DNA of 64,000 bases from Plotosus lineatus. Taxonomy: Eukaryota > Chordata > Actinopteri > Siluriformes > Plotosidae. Positions 41,526 to 52,917 of this stretch are shown here, piece by piece (position 1 is the stretch's first letter; every line of letters starts with the position of its first letter). The notes under the pieces were generated by a model, which had not been told where the DNA came from, did no database searches, and saw only the letters and a list, made by a program, of their open reading frames with translations. The position numbers and the translations under genes are program-made. The stretch is taken from the NCBI GenBank assembly GCA_024760905.1, contig CM045746.1, positions 7,369,466-7,433,465 of the forward strand, read 5' to 3'.

Positions 41526-42466
41526 TTAAAGTCTCTGAACTGTTGCTGGATTCCACGATTTAGTACATTGTCGCCTCTTGTCACTATTCAGACATCGTCG
41601 GACTTCACTGTGATCAATGGCAACCGGTTTCAACTGTTCTCTGGATATGGGCAGTTTGTTGCGCGGTCTGCGGTTGAAGGTAAGGTGGACTGGAGATAGA
41701 CCACAACTTTCCAGTGGATTTGAGCGATAGTCGAGCAGTGCTGTGGCAATCACTACATTTAGACCATAGTCTCTTCACTGTTTGTACCGCTCGCTCTACT
41801 TCTCCGTTTGATTGTGGATAATTTGGGGAGGAAGTCACATGATTGATACCATAATCAGCTACAAAACTCTTGTGCTGAAAACTGTGGACCATTATCGGTT
41901 CTCAGTGTCTCTGGTATTCCATGGCAACATAATTGTTGCTTTAGTGCTTCAATAACAGTACCACTAGATGTGTTTTTGAGTGTATCCACTTCAATAAACT
42001 TGGAATAGTAGTCGATGGTCAAGGGGTAGTGCGCTCCCTTGAACTCAAGCAATGCAGAAGCAACTTCACTCCAGAGGTAATCTTGCGTCGGTGTTGCTTT
42101 CATGGGTTCATCTGGTTCTTTATGTTTGTATGAGTTTCACAGTGGCCAAGATACTAGTAAAGCCTCTCTTGACCTTTGTTTGCATTTTACAATGCCCATG
42201 TGTGATTCATGTATCTGTTTCAGCATGTTTTGTCTCATGCTAGGTGGGACCACGATCTTCATTCCTTTGTATACAATACCATCTGAAACTGACAGTTCAT
42301 CTCTCACTGTCCAATATGGTCTTATTGAGTGTAGAGTCTCCTGACGAGTATCTGGTCGTCCCTTGATGATAATTGAGTAGAGTTCATCTAGTTCCTCTGC
42401 TGTCCTCCTTTGAAACTCTTCGTATCTTGCTGGAGTTACAGCAATGAAATCCACCACGTTAATCAA
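41526..42466 (-). pseudogene. Gypsy integrase, fragmented
   Basis: In several frames: the N-terminal zinc-binding side (IHESHMGIVKCKQRSREAL, from 42466), the catalytic core with IDYYSKFIEVD, TDNGPQFSAQEF and NYPQSNGEVERAVQTVK (the Asp, Asp and Glu of the DDE triad), and the C-terminal YRSNPLESCGLSPVHLTF (41700-41753). The protein inserts the cDNA into the genome. Frame breaks occur near 41880, 42100 and 42130. Confidence 0.85.
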
Positions 42467-42499
42467 GATTGGCTGAATATCTGGTTCACTGTTTTACAA

Positions 42500-43915
42500 G
42501 TTGGCACGACTTAGTGTGTCACCTATTGGAATGTCTTTTCCAGCCTTGTATGTGACAGAGAGATCATATGGTTGTAGTCTCAGCATCATGTTTTGCAAAC
42601 GCATGGGAGCAGACAGCAATGGCTTGGATAATGTAGCTTGAAGTGGCCTGTGGTCACTTTCAACTACAACATGCTTTCCAAAGATGTAATAGTGAAAGTT
42701 CTTACAACTTTGGACAATAGCTAACGTCTCTTTCTTGATTTGTACGTATCTTGATTCTGTCTCAGTGAGTGCGTGTGAGGTGTAGGCAGTCGGTGCTCAA
42801 TTCTGAGGAAGTACTCTGCCTAGTGCGTAGCTACTGGCATCACACTGGATGGTAATATATTTCGACACATCAAATGTTGCAAGCACTGGGGACTCTGAAC
42901 ACAGTTTCTTGAGGTTGTCGAAGCTTTTTTTGCTGAGGTTTCTCCCAGAAGAAGTCTGTATTCTTCTTCACTACTTCTCTGAGTGGAGAGTCTATCTCAC
43001 TCAAGTTAAGAAGAAACTTTGCAAGATACTGAATCATTCCTCGAAATCTTCTGACATCATCTTTGATTTGTGGTGTAGGCATCTCAACTTTGTCACTGTC
43101 AGCCTTGATTCCGTTTTCCATTATCATATGACCTGAATACTTCACTTCTGGTTTGTGGATCTAGCACTTGTCAAAGTCGAGTTTTAAGTTGAACTCTGTG
43201 GCACGCTGGACAACTTTTTTCAGGATCACATCATGGTGAGTTTCGTTTTCACCTCCAATAAGAATATTTTCATTATCACTTGAGCACCAAGGATGTCCTC
43301 TAACATTGTGTCCATAATGTGCTGGAAAATCTCTGGAGCCAACTTCACACCAAATGGAGGCCATAGCCATCAATTTCTGCCAAAAGGTGTGTTGAACGTG
43401 GTGAGTAAGCTGAGCACGTAATCAAGTCTGATCTGTAGGAAGCCTGATTTAGCGTCCAAAACTGAGAATACTTTGGCATGAGGAAAAGAGGTAATGACTT
43501 CTTTGACAGTAGGTATAGATTAATTTTCTCGTCTGATGGCAGAGTTGAGGTCCTTCGGAACCAAACAAATCCTTACTTTGTTGTTCTTTAACACTACCGC
43601 CATTGAACTGACCCAGTCAGTTGGAACAGTCACTTTAGTTATGTGGCCTGACTCTTCCATTTCTTTCAACTTGGCTTCTGTTTTGGAGCTGAGGGCTTTG
43701 GGCTGACGTCTTGGTTTGTGTACAGCTGGTTGTATCTTCAGATCTATTTTAAGACTGTATGTGCCTGGTAGCGTACCTGTCGTCTGTTTCAGCTCAGGAT
43801 ACTGATCAATCCCTGACACTGCATGAATACACTCGATAAGCCCTAGGAGCTTAGAAGTCTTCCCTGACAATAATATACCTTTGTCTGTCTGCACCACTGT
43901 GTACCTTACATTCAC
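42500..43915 (-). pseudogene. Gypsy reverse transcriptase and RNase H, fragmented
   Basis: The minus strand begins with the RT entry segment (LPGTYSLKIDLKIQPAVHKP, TDWVSSMAVVLKNNKVRIC, near 43520-43915) and passes through FRGMIQYLAKFLLNLSEID (42870-43145), the RT connection. It continues in another frame into RNase H (TETESRYVQIKKETLAIV near 42700-42780) and a GDTLSRA-type motif (about 42510). Stops break it into at least four frames. I do not see an intact catalytic centre over the whole domain. Confidence 0.82.
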
Positions 43916-43984
43916 AGACTGGTCCTTGTACGCTGTAGGCAGAGTAACTCAACCTTTGACATTAAGTTTTTGTCCAGTGTAGGA

Positions 43985-44758
43985 TGTGAATGCCTTGTGT
44001 GAGGGTACAAGAGGAAGTGTGCACTTCATGTCTATGTAAATCTTGTATGGAAGAATTGATTTTGCAGCACCTGTATCGATCTGTGCATTCAGAACATGGC
44101 CATGAATGTTGACTTCTTCATACCATTCATTTTCATCACTTGCAGCATCAATTTGATTGATGAGATGTGAAAATTCATCTGAAAAGTCTGTGTCTGAGTC
44201 AACATTATGTGTAGAGTTATTTCCACTACTCCGGCTTTTTCATACTTTCACAAAATGTCTTATTTTGTGACAGTTCTTGCACTTGCTACCTTTTGCTGGA
44301 CATGTTTTATGACTGCTGAAGTATCCACATCTCCCACAAACATTTTGTTTCCACTTGTCTGACTTACAATCTGCACCGTGATTATTGTGTTTTCCACGCA
44401 TCTTCTTTGTTGTTCTAGGTCTAGGACTACTAGTATGTGAATACTTTCACGCGATTGCTTTCATGTTTTCTTGTGAAATTTCATGAGATTGTCCAATCTT
44501 GATGGCCATATCCAATGTTAATTCATCCCCCTTTTCAAGACACTTTTTACAGATTTCCTTGGAGAATGTATGATAATGGCGTCCCGAACCATGCGGTCAC
44601 TGTCCATGTACCCACAGTCTCAAACCAACAGTTTCAGGTCAGTGACGAAATTGTTAAACTTCTCATTAGGCTGTTGTTTTCTCCACAGGAAATTAACTGT
44701 TGCCCTAATTTCATTCTTCTTGGGGGCTGTATATGCAGCATACTTGGCCACACAAGTG
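43985..44758 (-). pseudogene. Gypsy gag remnant and protease
   Basis: The minus strand shows a gag C-terminal part (WRKQQPNEKFNNFVTDLKLL, near 44620-44690), a tandem zinc-knuckle-like block (CGYFSSHKTCP...CKNCHK, 44260-44350), and an aspartic protease active site AQIDTGAAKS at about 44080. The gag N-terminus, leader and primer-binding site are missing because the 5' LTR is joined directly to mid-gag sequence at 44758/44759. Confidence 0.8.
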
Positions 44759-44850
44759 CCGTAAAGCAATACACATGTCATAACAACACATGTTGTGTCA
44801 ATTACAGAAGTGTACATAAAAGTACTGCATATATTGTAGGATATGCTACA
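44759..44850 (-). repeat. Gypsy 5' LTR remnant
   Basis: About 92 bp matching the matching end of the 3' LTR (TGTAGCATATCCTAxxATATATG). It breaks off at CTTTACGGCA|CTTGTGTGG, where the 3' LTR continues TTACGGTAATTGTGCACATG. Confidence 0.85.
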
Positions 44851-45199
44851 GTGGGGGAGTGTCAGTTTTATTTTCTCGAGATTTTAACCCAGTTTCTGTT
44901 GCTGTTGACGATGTGATGGCGGGTCATATTTTAAAAATTAGAGTTGGAAAGGGTGAAAATGTTGTTTTTAAATGTTTACGCTCCAACTGCAGGCTCAGAG
45001 AAGCTTCTCTTTTTACACCCCCTGGATGATGTGATTCAGAGGTGCAGTCGGGACGAGTATCTGATCAGTGAAGGAGATTTTAATTCAACAGAAAATTATA
45101 TTTTAGACCAAAATCACCCTGAATCCCACATTGCCTCACAAAGGACGTTAAAGAAACTTGTTGAGACACACGAGCTCTTAGATGTGTGGAGAAACTGTT

Positions 45200-45247
45200 A
45201 CAGCAGCAGCTGGCAGTACACCTGGCAGTACACCTGGCAGTAGACCT
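45200..45247. repeat. three-unit 12-bp tandem repeat in Tx1 ORF2
   Basis: CTGGCAGTACAC repeated three times with one substitution (45209-45246), possibly a replication-slippage expansion inside the endonuclease region. Confidence 0.7.
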
Positions 45248-46736
45248 GGCTCCGCCCCCCGAAAGACAGACTACTGTCCATGGCCAGGCTTTACAGGTTT
45301 TATTGTTTTAAACATCGTTTTACTGTTTTGCAAAATTGTTCCATTGGGCTGGTGGGCTTTTCAGACTGTTTGTTGGCCGAGAGCTGTATTTCAATTAACA
45401 GAATCAGGTGTGGAAGATCACAGTGGCATTTCAACACGGCACTTTTATCTGACCAAGGTTCGAGGGGAGCTTTTACTGTTTTTGGGACAATTTTAGACAA
45501 AGTCTGATTTTAGATCTTTGAAGCAGTGGTGGGGCATCGGAAAAAGTAAAATTAAATCTCTGTGCCTGCAAAATACTCATAATGTTTCCAGGGACGTGGT
45601 CAGATCCATTAAGGATTTGGAGAGATTTATGGTGGAGCTGCAAACTTTGGGCGTAGCCACCAGGGGCTCCGTCATTCCAAAATGTTACTCTGATGGATAC
45701 TCCCTCTCACTTTATCTTTGGGCTGGAAAGGAAATACGGGAAGAAGAGGCTGATACACTACCTCTGCTCCGTGGATGGACGGCTGTTCCAGGACTCTGCA
45801 GAAATTCACAGGTACGCAGCAGGTTTCTATGATGAATTGTATCAATGTGAATATTTTTGAGAAATGAAAAACATTGCATGCCAAAGGTGTCAGTAGATGC
45901 CAACAGGCATCTAGAGTCTGACATCTCTCTGGAGGAACTGTTGGTGGCGTTGCAGAGCCTCAAACTGGGGAAAGCTCCAGGTATAGACAGCCTGCCAGTT
46001 GACTTCTATAAAACATTCCAAGAAGTGACTGGTGAGGACCTGCTGGGGGTTCTCAGGGACAGTCTGGTGAAAGGCCAGTTGCCCCTGAGTTGCAAGAGAG
46101 CAGTTTTTACACCCCTATCAAAAAGAGGGGATTTACAAAATCTTAAAAGCTGGCAACCCGCACCCAACTCTGTACCGACTACAAGCTCCTCTCCAAGGTC
46201 CTGGCAAACAGGTTGAGGAAAGTGATGGAGCGGATCATTAATGTAGACCAGACCTACTGTGTACCACGCAGACTGATAATATGTCTATTGTAATATGTCT
46301 AGTATGTCTTTTTAATTTGAGATGTTTTGGATCTCTCTGGTTCATTGGGGGTGAAACTTGGTTGTATTTCTATGGATCAAGAAAAGGCATTTGATTGCGT
46401 TGAGCACGCCTACCTCTGGCAAACACTGTAGGGGTTTGGGTTCAGCTCAGGTCTCATTGCTAGGATTCGGGCCTTGTATGGAGACATTGAGAGTGTATTA
46501 AACATCAGTGGTGGTTTGAGGGCTTCTTTTAAAGTGCAGAGGGGTATCAGGCAGGGTTCCCCTTATCGGGCATGCTGTACTCCCTCACTATAGATCCTCT
46601 CTTACACCGACTCAGAACAGGTCTATGGATTTAAAGTCCTGTATTGTGATTCGGTTTTTAAACTGTCTGCATATGCAGACGATCTTATTATTGCTATAAA
46701 AAAACCAGAGTGAGATCAATTTTTTTAACTGACACT

Positions 46737-46876
46737 CTTCTTTTCCTTTTGGCTGTTCCCTTTTCTCAGGGGTTGCCACAGCAAATCATCACATATTTGA
46801 TTTGGCATAGATTTTTACATTGGACGGCCTTCCTGACACGACCCTTAGCAAGGAACAGAACCACGCTGATGGCTTT
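46737..46876 (-). mobile_element. truncated SINE copy 3 inside Tx1 ORF2
   Basis: The minus strand carries the 3' part of the SINE family seen at 663 and 24783: GCCATCAGCGTGGTTCTGTT, TGCCAAATCAAATATGTGATG and ATTTGCTGTGGCAACCCCTG...GGGAACAGCC. The tail wording matches RTE copies D and H, not B, C and F. Flanks GATCAATTTTTTTAACTGACACT and GATCAATTTTTTTTTTATCTGACACT (46714-46736 and 46877-46902) are one duplicated target with T-tract length change. The tRNA-like head is missing (5' truncation). Confidence 0.82.
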
Positions 46877-48240
46877 GATCAATTTTTTTTTTATCTGACA
46901 CTGCAAAAGATTTTAGTGAAATCTCATCAGCCAAGGTAAACTAGGGAAAAAGTGGAGCTCTGTGGTTGAGAGACGAGCCGTGGGGTATCGTCCTGCCTGG
47001 CGGTCTCACCTGGAAAAGGGGTGCGATCAAATACCTGGGAGTTTACCAAAACACTGTAAATAAGAATTGGAAAATATTTTAGAGAAAGTGGAACGGAGGC
47101 TCAAAAAATGGAAATGGATTTTACTGAAAATGCCTTTTAAAGGTCATGTTTAATTATCAATAACTTGGTTGCTTCCATGTTGTTGCACCGTCTTTCCTGC
47201 ATATACCCCCCTGTGACCCTATTCACAAAAGCCCAAGCAAAGATCGTCAACTGTTTCTGGGTCCGGCTGCATTGGGTCCCACAGAGTGTTCTCTTCCTCC
47301 CCAAAGAAGAAGGGGGACATCATCTCATACATCTGGAGAGTAGGGGAGCAACGTTTAGGTTCCAGTTCATCCTGAGACTGTTAACTGGACTAAAAGACCT
47401 CATGTGGAGACCCACAGCTTGTGCTGTTCTGGCTCTGTGCTGGGAGCCAGGACTGTATAACTCTCTGTTTTTAATGGACTTAAACAAACAGGACCTAAAA
47501 GTCTTTCCAGAATTTTTAAAATCTGGGGACCTTTTAAAAAGAACAGATTGCAGATACATATCTCAAAAAACGTTGTTACATATCTCAAAAGACGTTGTAT
47601 TCTAAAAGAATCTATTGTCTGTGGAACTCATTTTAATGTGTGGCAGACTGCTTTTCCCTATGTCGCAGAGAAGTTTGTAGCGGCACACATCACCACACTG
47701 GGTCACATTTTTGACCTGTTTGGTCCACATCTGGAGGACGCCACTGCTCTCTCTGCTGCTGCTGGGGTCTCTTTGGTGAGACTTTTGGGAAATATGCTGA
47801 GGATCTGGAAGGACCAGGTCTCCCTGAACACTCCAGCATCATCTCCCAAACCAACGATGTTCTACCCCTGGAAGACACAAACCCTTTTCCTGTGGAGAGC
47901 CTGACTCTGGGCGGCAAAGACTGTTCTGGTCAGTTTTTAAAACATGCTGTGTCAGGACCTGTACGTCTGTGTAAGACTTCAGGTAAAATAAAGTACAAAT
48001 TGATGGTGAAAGTGATAAATAAAGAGAAACTAAAAGGTTGGACTGACACCATGGAGAGTCCACTTGGGTTTAAAAACAGCTGCTCAACCTTCTGTTGGCC
48101 CAATCAACAATGGTCCTTTACCTAAGCAGAAAAAGAAAAGTGGAGGATTCACTGAACTGTGATGTAAAAATGATTTTAATCAGAATTATAAAGAGCAGGT
48201 TCATGGTTGATTTTAATTATTAAAGTTTAATAAAAGACTT

Positions 48241-48593
48241 GGAGTCCTGTGGAAGGTTTGGTATGAAATCGATTGTTTATGTTCTGTGAAGGAAGAGAAG
48301 CTGCTGTTTACACCAATATCAGTTTCGAGGAATTTTCCTGGATATAAAAATACCTTTTTTTTTTTAAAACTTATTTAATTATGTATTTATTTATTTATTT
48401 ATTTTAAGATCAAGGTGGTTAAGTTTGGGTTTTTTTGTTTTTCATTTATTTATTTATATATTTGTGTGTTTGTTTCTCCTTTAATATTTCTTAAATGTAT
48501 TCATTCTGTTCATGTATTACAAAACAAGTGGGTTTTTTTGCGTTAAAATTAAGTACCTTTTAAAAATAAAAAAATATCTCATCTCTTTGTTCA

Positions 48594-48596
<3 letters not shown>
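48241..48596. other. AT-rich sequence after the Tx1 element
   Basis: T-rich and ATTT-rich. It may contain the Tx1 3' UTR, ending near an A-rich stretch at 48565. No gene seen. Confidence 0.4.
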
Positions 48597-48649
<53 letters not shown>

Positions 48650-48720
48650 GCACACACATACACGTACACACACACTCTCTGCATGTTTCTCTCTCTCTCT
48701 CTCATACACACATACACACT

Positions 48721-48772
<52 letters not shown>

Positions 48773-48813
48773 AACACTGTCCATCTCTCTCTCTCCCAGG
48801 TGTGGCGCTCACA

Positions 48814-48853
<40 letters not shown>

Positions 48854-48880
48854 CGCACGCACACACACACACACACACTC
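48597..48880. repeat. (CT)n/(CA)n compound array
   Basis: Alternating CT and CA runs, with the island GTGTGGCGCTCACAGAC in the middle. Confidence 0.95.
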
Positions 48881-49424
48881 TGTCCTTTTCTCTCAGTGAT
48901 AAATGAACACCAAAATGATTGTGTTTAAAAAAACCTTCTCTGAATAACAGGGTATTAAAATCCTTTCAACATTTTGAATAATTTAACATAATTATAAATA
49001 TTAAACTTTAAAGTGAAGGGTTCACCAATTTAACCCAAACTCACCTTGACTGCTGCTTTCTGTCCTCCACGCCATTTATTAAAATCAAGTCATGCTCTTT
49101 GTATTCTGATAAAAGATGACCTTGACCCTTATACGTGCTGCATCTTAGGCTTTGAGCGAGTGTTTCAGTGTGAAGCCTCTCCCTTTGTAACCTGAAGGAC
49201 TTTACCTCAGCTAATTTTCATGGGTCGAGTTGGAAATTTAAATTTATATTTATGATTCAAATAAAGCTCAGAATAAAAAGACCTGCAGCTAAAAATGAAT
49301 AAAATATTGGGGAGAGGACACTGGCTACCCTTTGAGGGTTTGTCCTAGATGTTCAAAGAAGAGAATCAATCTGGGACATACATTAAAGAAAAAACATGGG
49401 ATGTATAGCACTGAGAAAAAGAGG
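48881..49424. other. unassigned sequence
   Basis: No recognised gene or family. Confidence 0.4.
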
Positions 49425-49427
49425 GAG

Positions 49428-49508
<81 letters not shown>
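49425..49508. repeat. (GA)n microsatellite
   Basis: GA run of about 84 bp. Confidence 0.95.
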
Positions 49509-49513
<5 letters not shown>

Positions 49514-49659
49514 AGTATTTTGACACTCTCAGGAAAAAAAAAAAGGAAGAAAGTATGGAGTCCATCATTTGACTTTATGATGATCAAGCATCTGCACTTT
49601 TGGAAAGTTATTTGTCCACTGGCCAAAAATGTAAACCTTATTCTCATAGTCAACTTCAT

Positions 49660-49885
49660 CTTCATCTGCATAATATGAGTTCGGGCCACGGGGGTAGCAG
49701 CTGAAGCAGTGAAGTCAAGATGTTCCTCTCCCCTTCCACTTTTCCCAGCTTTTCCAAAACACCACACCAGGGAGGCGTCCAGGATGCATTCTAACCAAAT
49801 GCTTGATCCATCTCAACTGGCTTCTCTCAATGTGGAGGGATAGCAGCTCTACTCCAAACTCCTTCTGAATGACTGATCTCTCTCA
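49660..49885 (-). mobile_element. Rex3 3'-end fragment
   Basis: Contains GGGAGGCGTCCAGGATGCAT, CTCAACTGGCTTCTCTCAAT and GAATGACTGATCTCTCTCAA, the antisense of the Rex3 3' coding end as also seen at 10370-10500. The body of the element is absent. Confidence 0.75.
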
Positions 49886-49899
49886 ATATATAAATAGAC

Positions 49900-52800
49900 G
49901 AGGGAGTAAAGTGAAGAAACTTCAAAGCTCAGACAGGTGAACACCAGCATGAGCTTAGCTGTGTGCCAGGTCAGGCTTTTGCCTGCCACAGGTACCAGGT
50001 AACCCTGTGCTACCTGCCGTATGCTAGGGAGGAGTTAAGTCCCCCTAGAGTTTGACCCAAATGTGTGGCACGCAGGCCCACATGCATATGGATATGCCCT
50101 GGTGCCTAAAAAGCAAGCTAAAGCTATGGATAAATAATATCACTGCCTTGATGTCGTCACGGGAGTGTCAAAAGCTAGGAGAGACTACCCCATCAGAAAA
50201 CATTGGCATGAAGCCCTGCAGGCGGTTGGATGGCATATTTATCTCCTTCCGACAGCCCATGAATCCTTGCTCGTCCCCAGTTGTCTCGACTTTGTCCTTC
50301 CACTAGACCCGGGCGTGCCAGGACAAGAGAGTGAGGCTGATACAGCGCAAGTCCCCTCACTATAATCCAAATCCCATACAAGTCACGTTATCTACCCATT
50401 GATTTATCAAGTCATGTGGCAATGGGCTAGCAGCAAAGCAGCAGGTGAAGAATCCACTGGAAGCTGTTCTTACGATACTGCACACAGGCGGCTCAGATAC
50501 TGGTTTTATTCTACTGACCAAAGTAGTGATGGGAGGCAGGCAACTGGCTGAGCAACCGAGTAGTCCTCTTCAGGAACACTCTGCTCACCGCCATAGCATG
50601 AGGACAGGGTGATAAAAGGAGCTCAAACATAGCTGCTGCTTTTACATCCCTGGCCAGCATGCTGTTTAGGGCATGTTTACCTCAGCATCATGTATCATTC
50701 GGATTCTGCTCAACAATGCCAGGCCTGGCAGAAGTACTGCCCTTGTGGTGAGAGAACTTGGCGCTACATGCTGGACATTGCAGCCCTCAGCAAAAATCTG
50801 CTTCCCCCACAAGGCTCCGCTAGTGGTGCCTACACCTTCTGGTGTTGACACTGTAGCAAGGAGCGCAGAGAAGCAGGCGTGGGTTTCTCCATCAAGACTG
50901 AGCACTTGAGGAAAATGGAAAGCATTCTGGAGGGCATAAACGACCGGCTCATGAAGATGCAACTCCCGCTCAGGAAGAGAAGATTTGCCACATTAATCAG
51001 TGCCTATGCACCAACCATGACCAACCCTGAAGAAACCTAGGCAGGTTTTATGAAGAACTCAGCAACCTGATGAGGTCCCTGCTGTCCCACGTAATGAAAA
51101 GCTAATTGTCCCTGGCGACTTCAACGCCTGTGTTGGCATCGACTATTCCACTGGGGACTGGGTCCTTGGCCACCATCGAGTGGGCAAGAGCAACAGCAAC
51201 GGCCTTTGCCTGCTCAGCCTATGCACCACGTACGGCCTCGCCATCACCGACACTATGTTTTACCTACCAACATCAACAAGACGTCATGGATGTACCTGCC
51301 ATCTTTTCACTGGCATCTGATTGACTATGTCATCATCATGGCAAGGGACAGACAAGACGTGCGGCTGACCAAAGCCGTGTGTGGTGCCGACTGCTGGACA
51401 GACCACTGACTCATGGTATTTAAGATGAGCCTCTGTATTCGACCAAGGAGACATCCCCAGGGACAGAAGGTCTTAAAGCGGCTCTGTGGGGAAATTGAAG
51501 AACACTCAGACTGCACGCAAACTGCAGGAAGCTCTGGACACCAAGCTACTTTATGACCAGACCACCCTAGATTGTGTTGAGGAACAATGGGCACACTTCA
51601 GAAACACCACTTACTTTGCTGCCTTGGAAGTCATCAGCCCGAAGAGTAAAAAAAAAGAAAAAAACACCTGAACTGGTTCAATGAGAATGATGATGTAATC
51701 CAGTCCCTCCTGGAAGAAAAAGTCATCTCCTCCATGTGTACCAGACCAACCCCAAGTGCACTGCTAAAAAATCTGCTTCACCTCCATCTGTAGCAAGATG
51801 CAGGCCAGGCTTCACTCCATGCAGGATACTTGGTTCAGCACCAAACAGATGAGACCCAGGAGCATGCAGACATGTGGGACACAAAGAAGCTCTATGATAC
51901 ACTCAAGGCCATCTACTGTATGGCCAACCACCATCTGGTTCTTCCTCTCTGCTCAGCTGTCATGGTTCTACCCTGCTGACTGACAAGAATCTGATCCTGG
52001 ACAGATGGGCAGAGCACTTCAACATCGTAGTCAACTAGCCGTCCCTCATCAATTGTACCATAATTGATTGTCTGCCCCAGGTGCCCATCATCGAGGATGT
52101 GAGCTTGGCCCCATCTGCCAAAGAAGTCTCGAAAGCAATGAAGCAATGTTCAAATATGAAAGCCCCTTGTTCTGATGCCATCCCTGCGGAGATGTGCAAG
52201 GCCAGACCCTGCACTTGTGCTGACAAATCTTTTCCAGTCTATGTGGGAGAGTGAACAGCTCCCCCATGAGTTCCGCGATGCGATCATTGTTCATCTCTAC
52301 AAATGCAAAGGAAACCGCCAGTATTGTGACAACCATTATGAGATCTTGCTCCTGTCCATTGCTGGCAAAATCCTGGCTCTCATCTTGCTCAACTGTCTCC
52401 TGGAGCACCTAGAGCAGGATCTCCATCCCAAGAGTCAGTGTGGCTTTCACAAAGGCTGTGAAATTGATATGTGTATTGATATGATCTTCGCTGTGCGCCA
52501 ACTCCAAGAGAAGTGCATAGAACAGCACTAGAACCTTTGTTGACCTGACCAAGAGCTTTGACAGTGTTAGTAGGGATGGCCTCTGGAGGATAATGGAGAA
52601 GTTTGGGTGCCCAAATAAGTTAATCACCATCGTAAGGGAGTTCCACGAGGGCATAACAGCCCGTGTCCTGGATGACGGTGAACCATCGGACCCCTTCCCT
52701 GTGACAAATGGTATTAAGCAGGGCTGTATCTTGGCTCCAATGCTGTTTAGTATGGTCTTTTTAGCCATGATGACTAATGCCTTCAAAGACTGCAGCCTTG

Positions 52801-52915
52801 GCATTAACATCCAGTATAGGTGTGACGAGAGGCTATTCAACTTCAGACACCTTCAAGCAGTCACCAAGGTTAAGGAGATTGTCTTCAGAGACCTAAACCA
52901 TATGTTCTTATGATT
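49900..52915 (+). mobile_element. endonuclease-type LINE, 3'-truncated (clade not assigned)
   Basis: A 5' region (from about 49900) precedes a decayed ORF. The endonuclease is seen in pieces: GRSTALVVRELG and DIAALS (50720-50790), [16 protein letters not shown] (50875), [19 protein letters not shown] (50990-51040), a GDFN-like SLATSTP context, HWHLIDYVIIMARDRQDVR, TKAVCGADCWTDH (51370-51408), which is the conserved end of the domain. The RT follows at 52100-52900. The sequence stops just before the catalytic Asp-Asp motif would be expected, at the border with an RTE fragment. Confidence 0.75.
52175..52913 (+). pseudogene. RT region of the 3'-truncated LINE
   Basis: Two frames carry the RT fingers/palm: FRDAIIVHLYKCKGNRQYC, then, after a frameshift, TFVDLTKSFDSVSRDGLW (the palm motif with Asp), then GIKQGCILAPMLFSMVFLAM (52710-52770) and an RLFNFRHLQAVTKV motif (52833-52870). 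In relatives the FADD follows within a few dozen residues; here the sequence ends at 52915. It is therefore a dead, catalytically incomplete fragment. Confidence 0.78.
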
Positions 52916-52917
52916 CA

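Larger units (their letters stand above)
41165..44855 (-). mobile_element. Ty3/Gypsy LTR retrotransposon, 5-bp TSD
   Basis: Inserted on the minus strand into Tx1 ORF2. The target duplication GTGGG is at 41165-41169 and 44851-44855. The complete 3' LTR is 41170-41344, the truncated 5' LTR is 44759-44850. Internal order from high to low coordinates is gag remnant, zinc knuckle, protease, RT, RNase H and integrase, the Gypsy order. Many stops and frameshifts are present, so it is inactive. The same GTGGG on both sides and the LTR ends TG...CA establish both boundaries. Confidence 0.92.
44851..48125 (+). pseudogene. Tx1-type LINE ORF2, endonuclease to C-terminus
   Basis: Continues ORF2 after the Gypsy insertion. 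Endonuclease: GHILKIRVGKGENVVFLNVY, VYAPTAGSEKLL, GDFNST and LVETHELLDVWRN (44940-45200), then a region around 45200-45500 with WHFNTALLSDQ. RT: LGKAPGIDSLPVDFYK (45965-46010), the palm MDQEKAFDCVEHAYLW (46374-46422), a QRGIRQGSPL motif (46546-46570) and the catalytic SAYADDLIIA (46669-46698). The C-terminal part (47165-47605) is the usual Tx1 post-RT segment. Frames are broken by many single-base changes. Confidence 0.78.
39337..48240 (+). mobile_element. Tx1-type (L1 group) LINE, interrupted
   Basis: Two-ORF LINE. ORF1 (39546-40692) has the Tx1-style gag-like protein with a zinc knuckle. ORF2 starts near 40965 with an L1-type endonuclease and runs to about 48122. It is split by a Gypsy element (41170-44850) and by a truncated SINE (46737-46876). 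Both boundaries are approximate: the 5' end is set at the CT array and the 3' end after the last recognisable ORF2 codons. All frames carry stops and shifts, so the element is dead. Confidence 0.82.
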
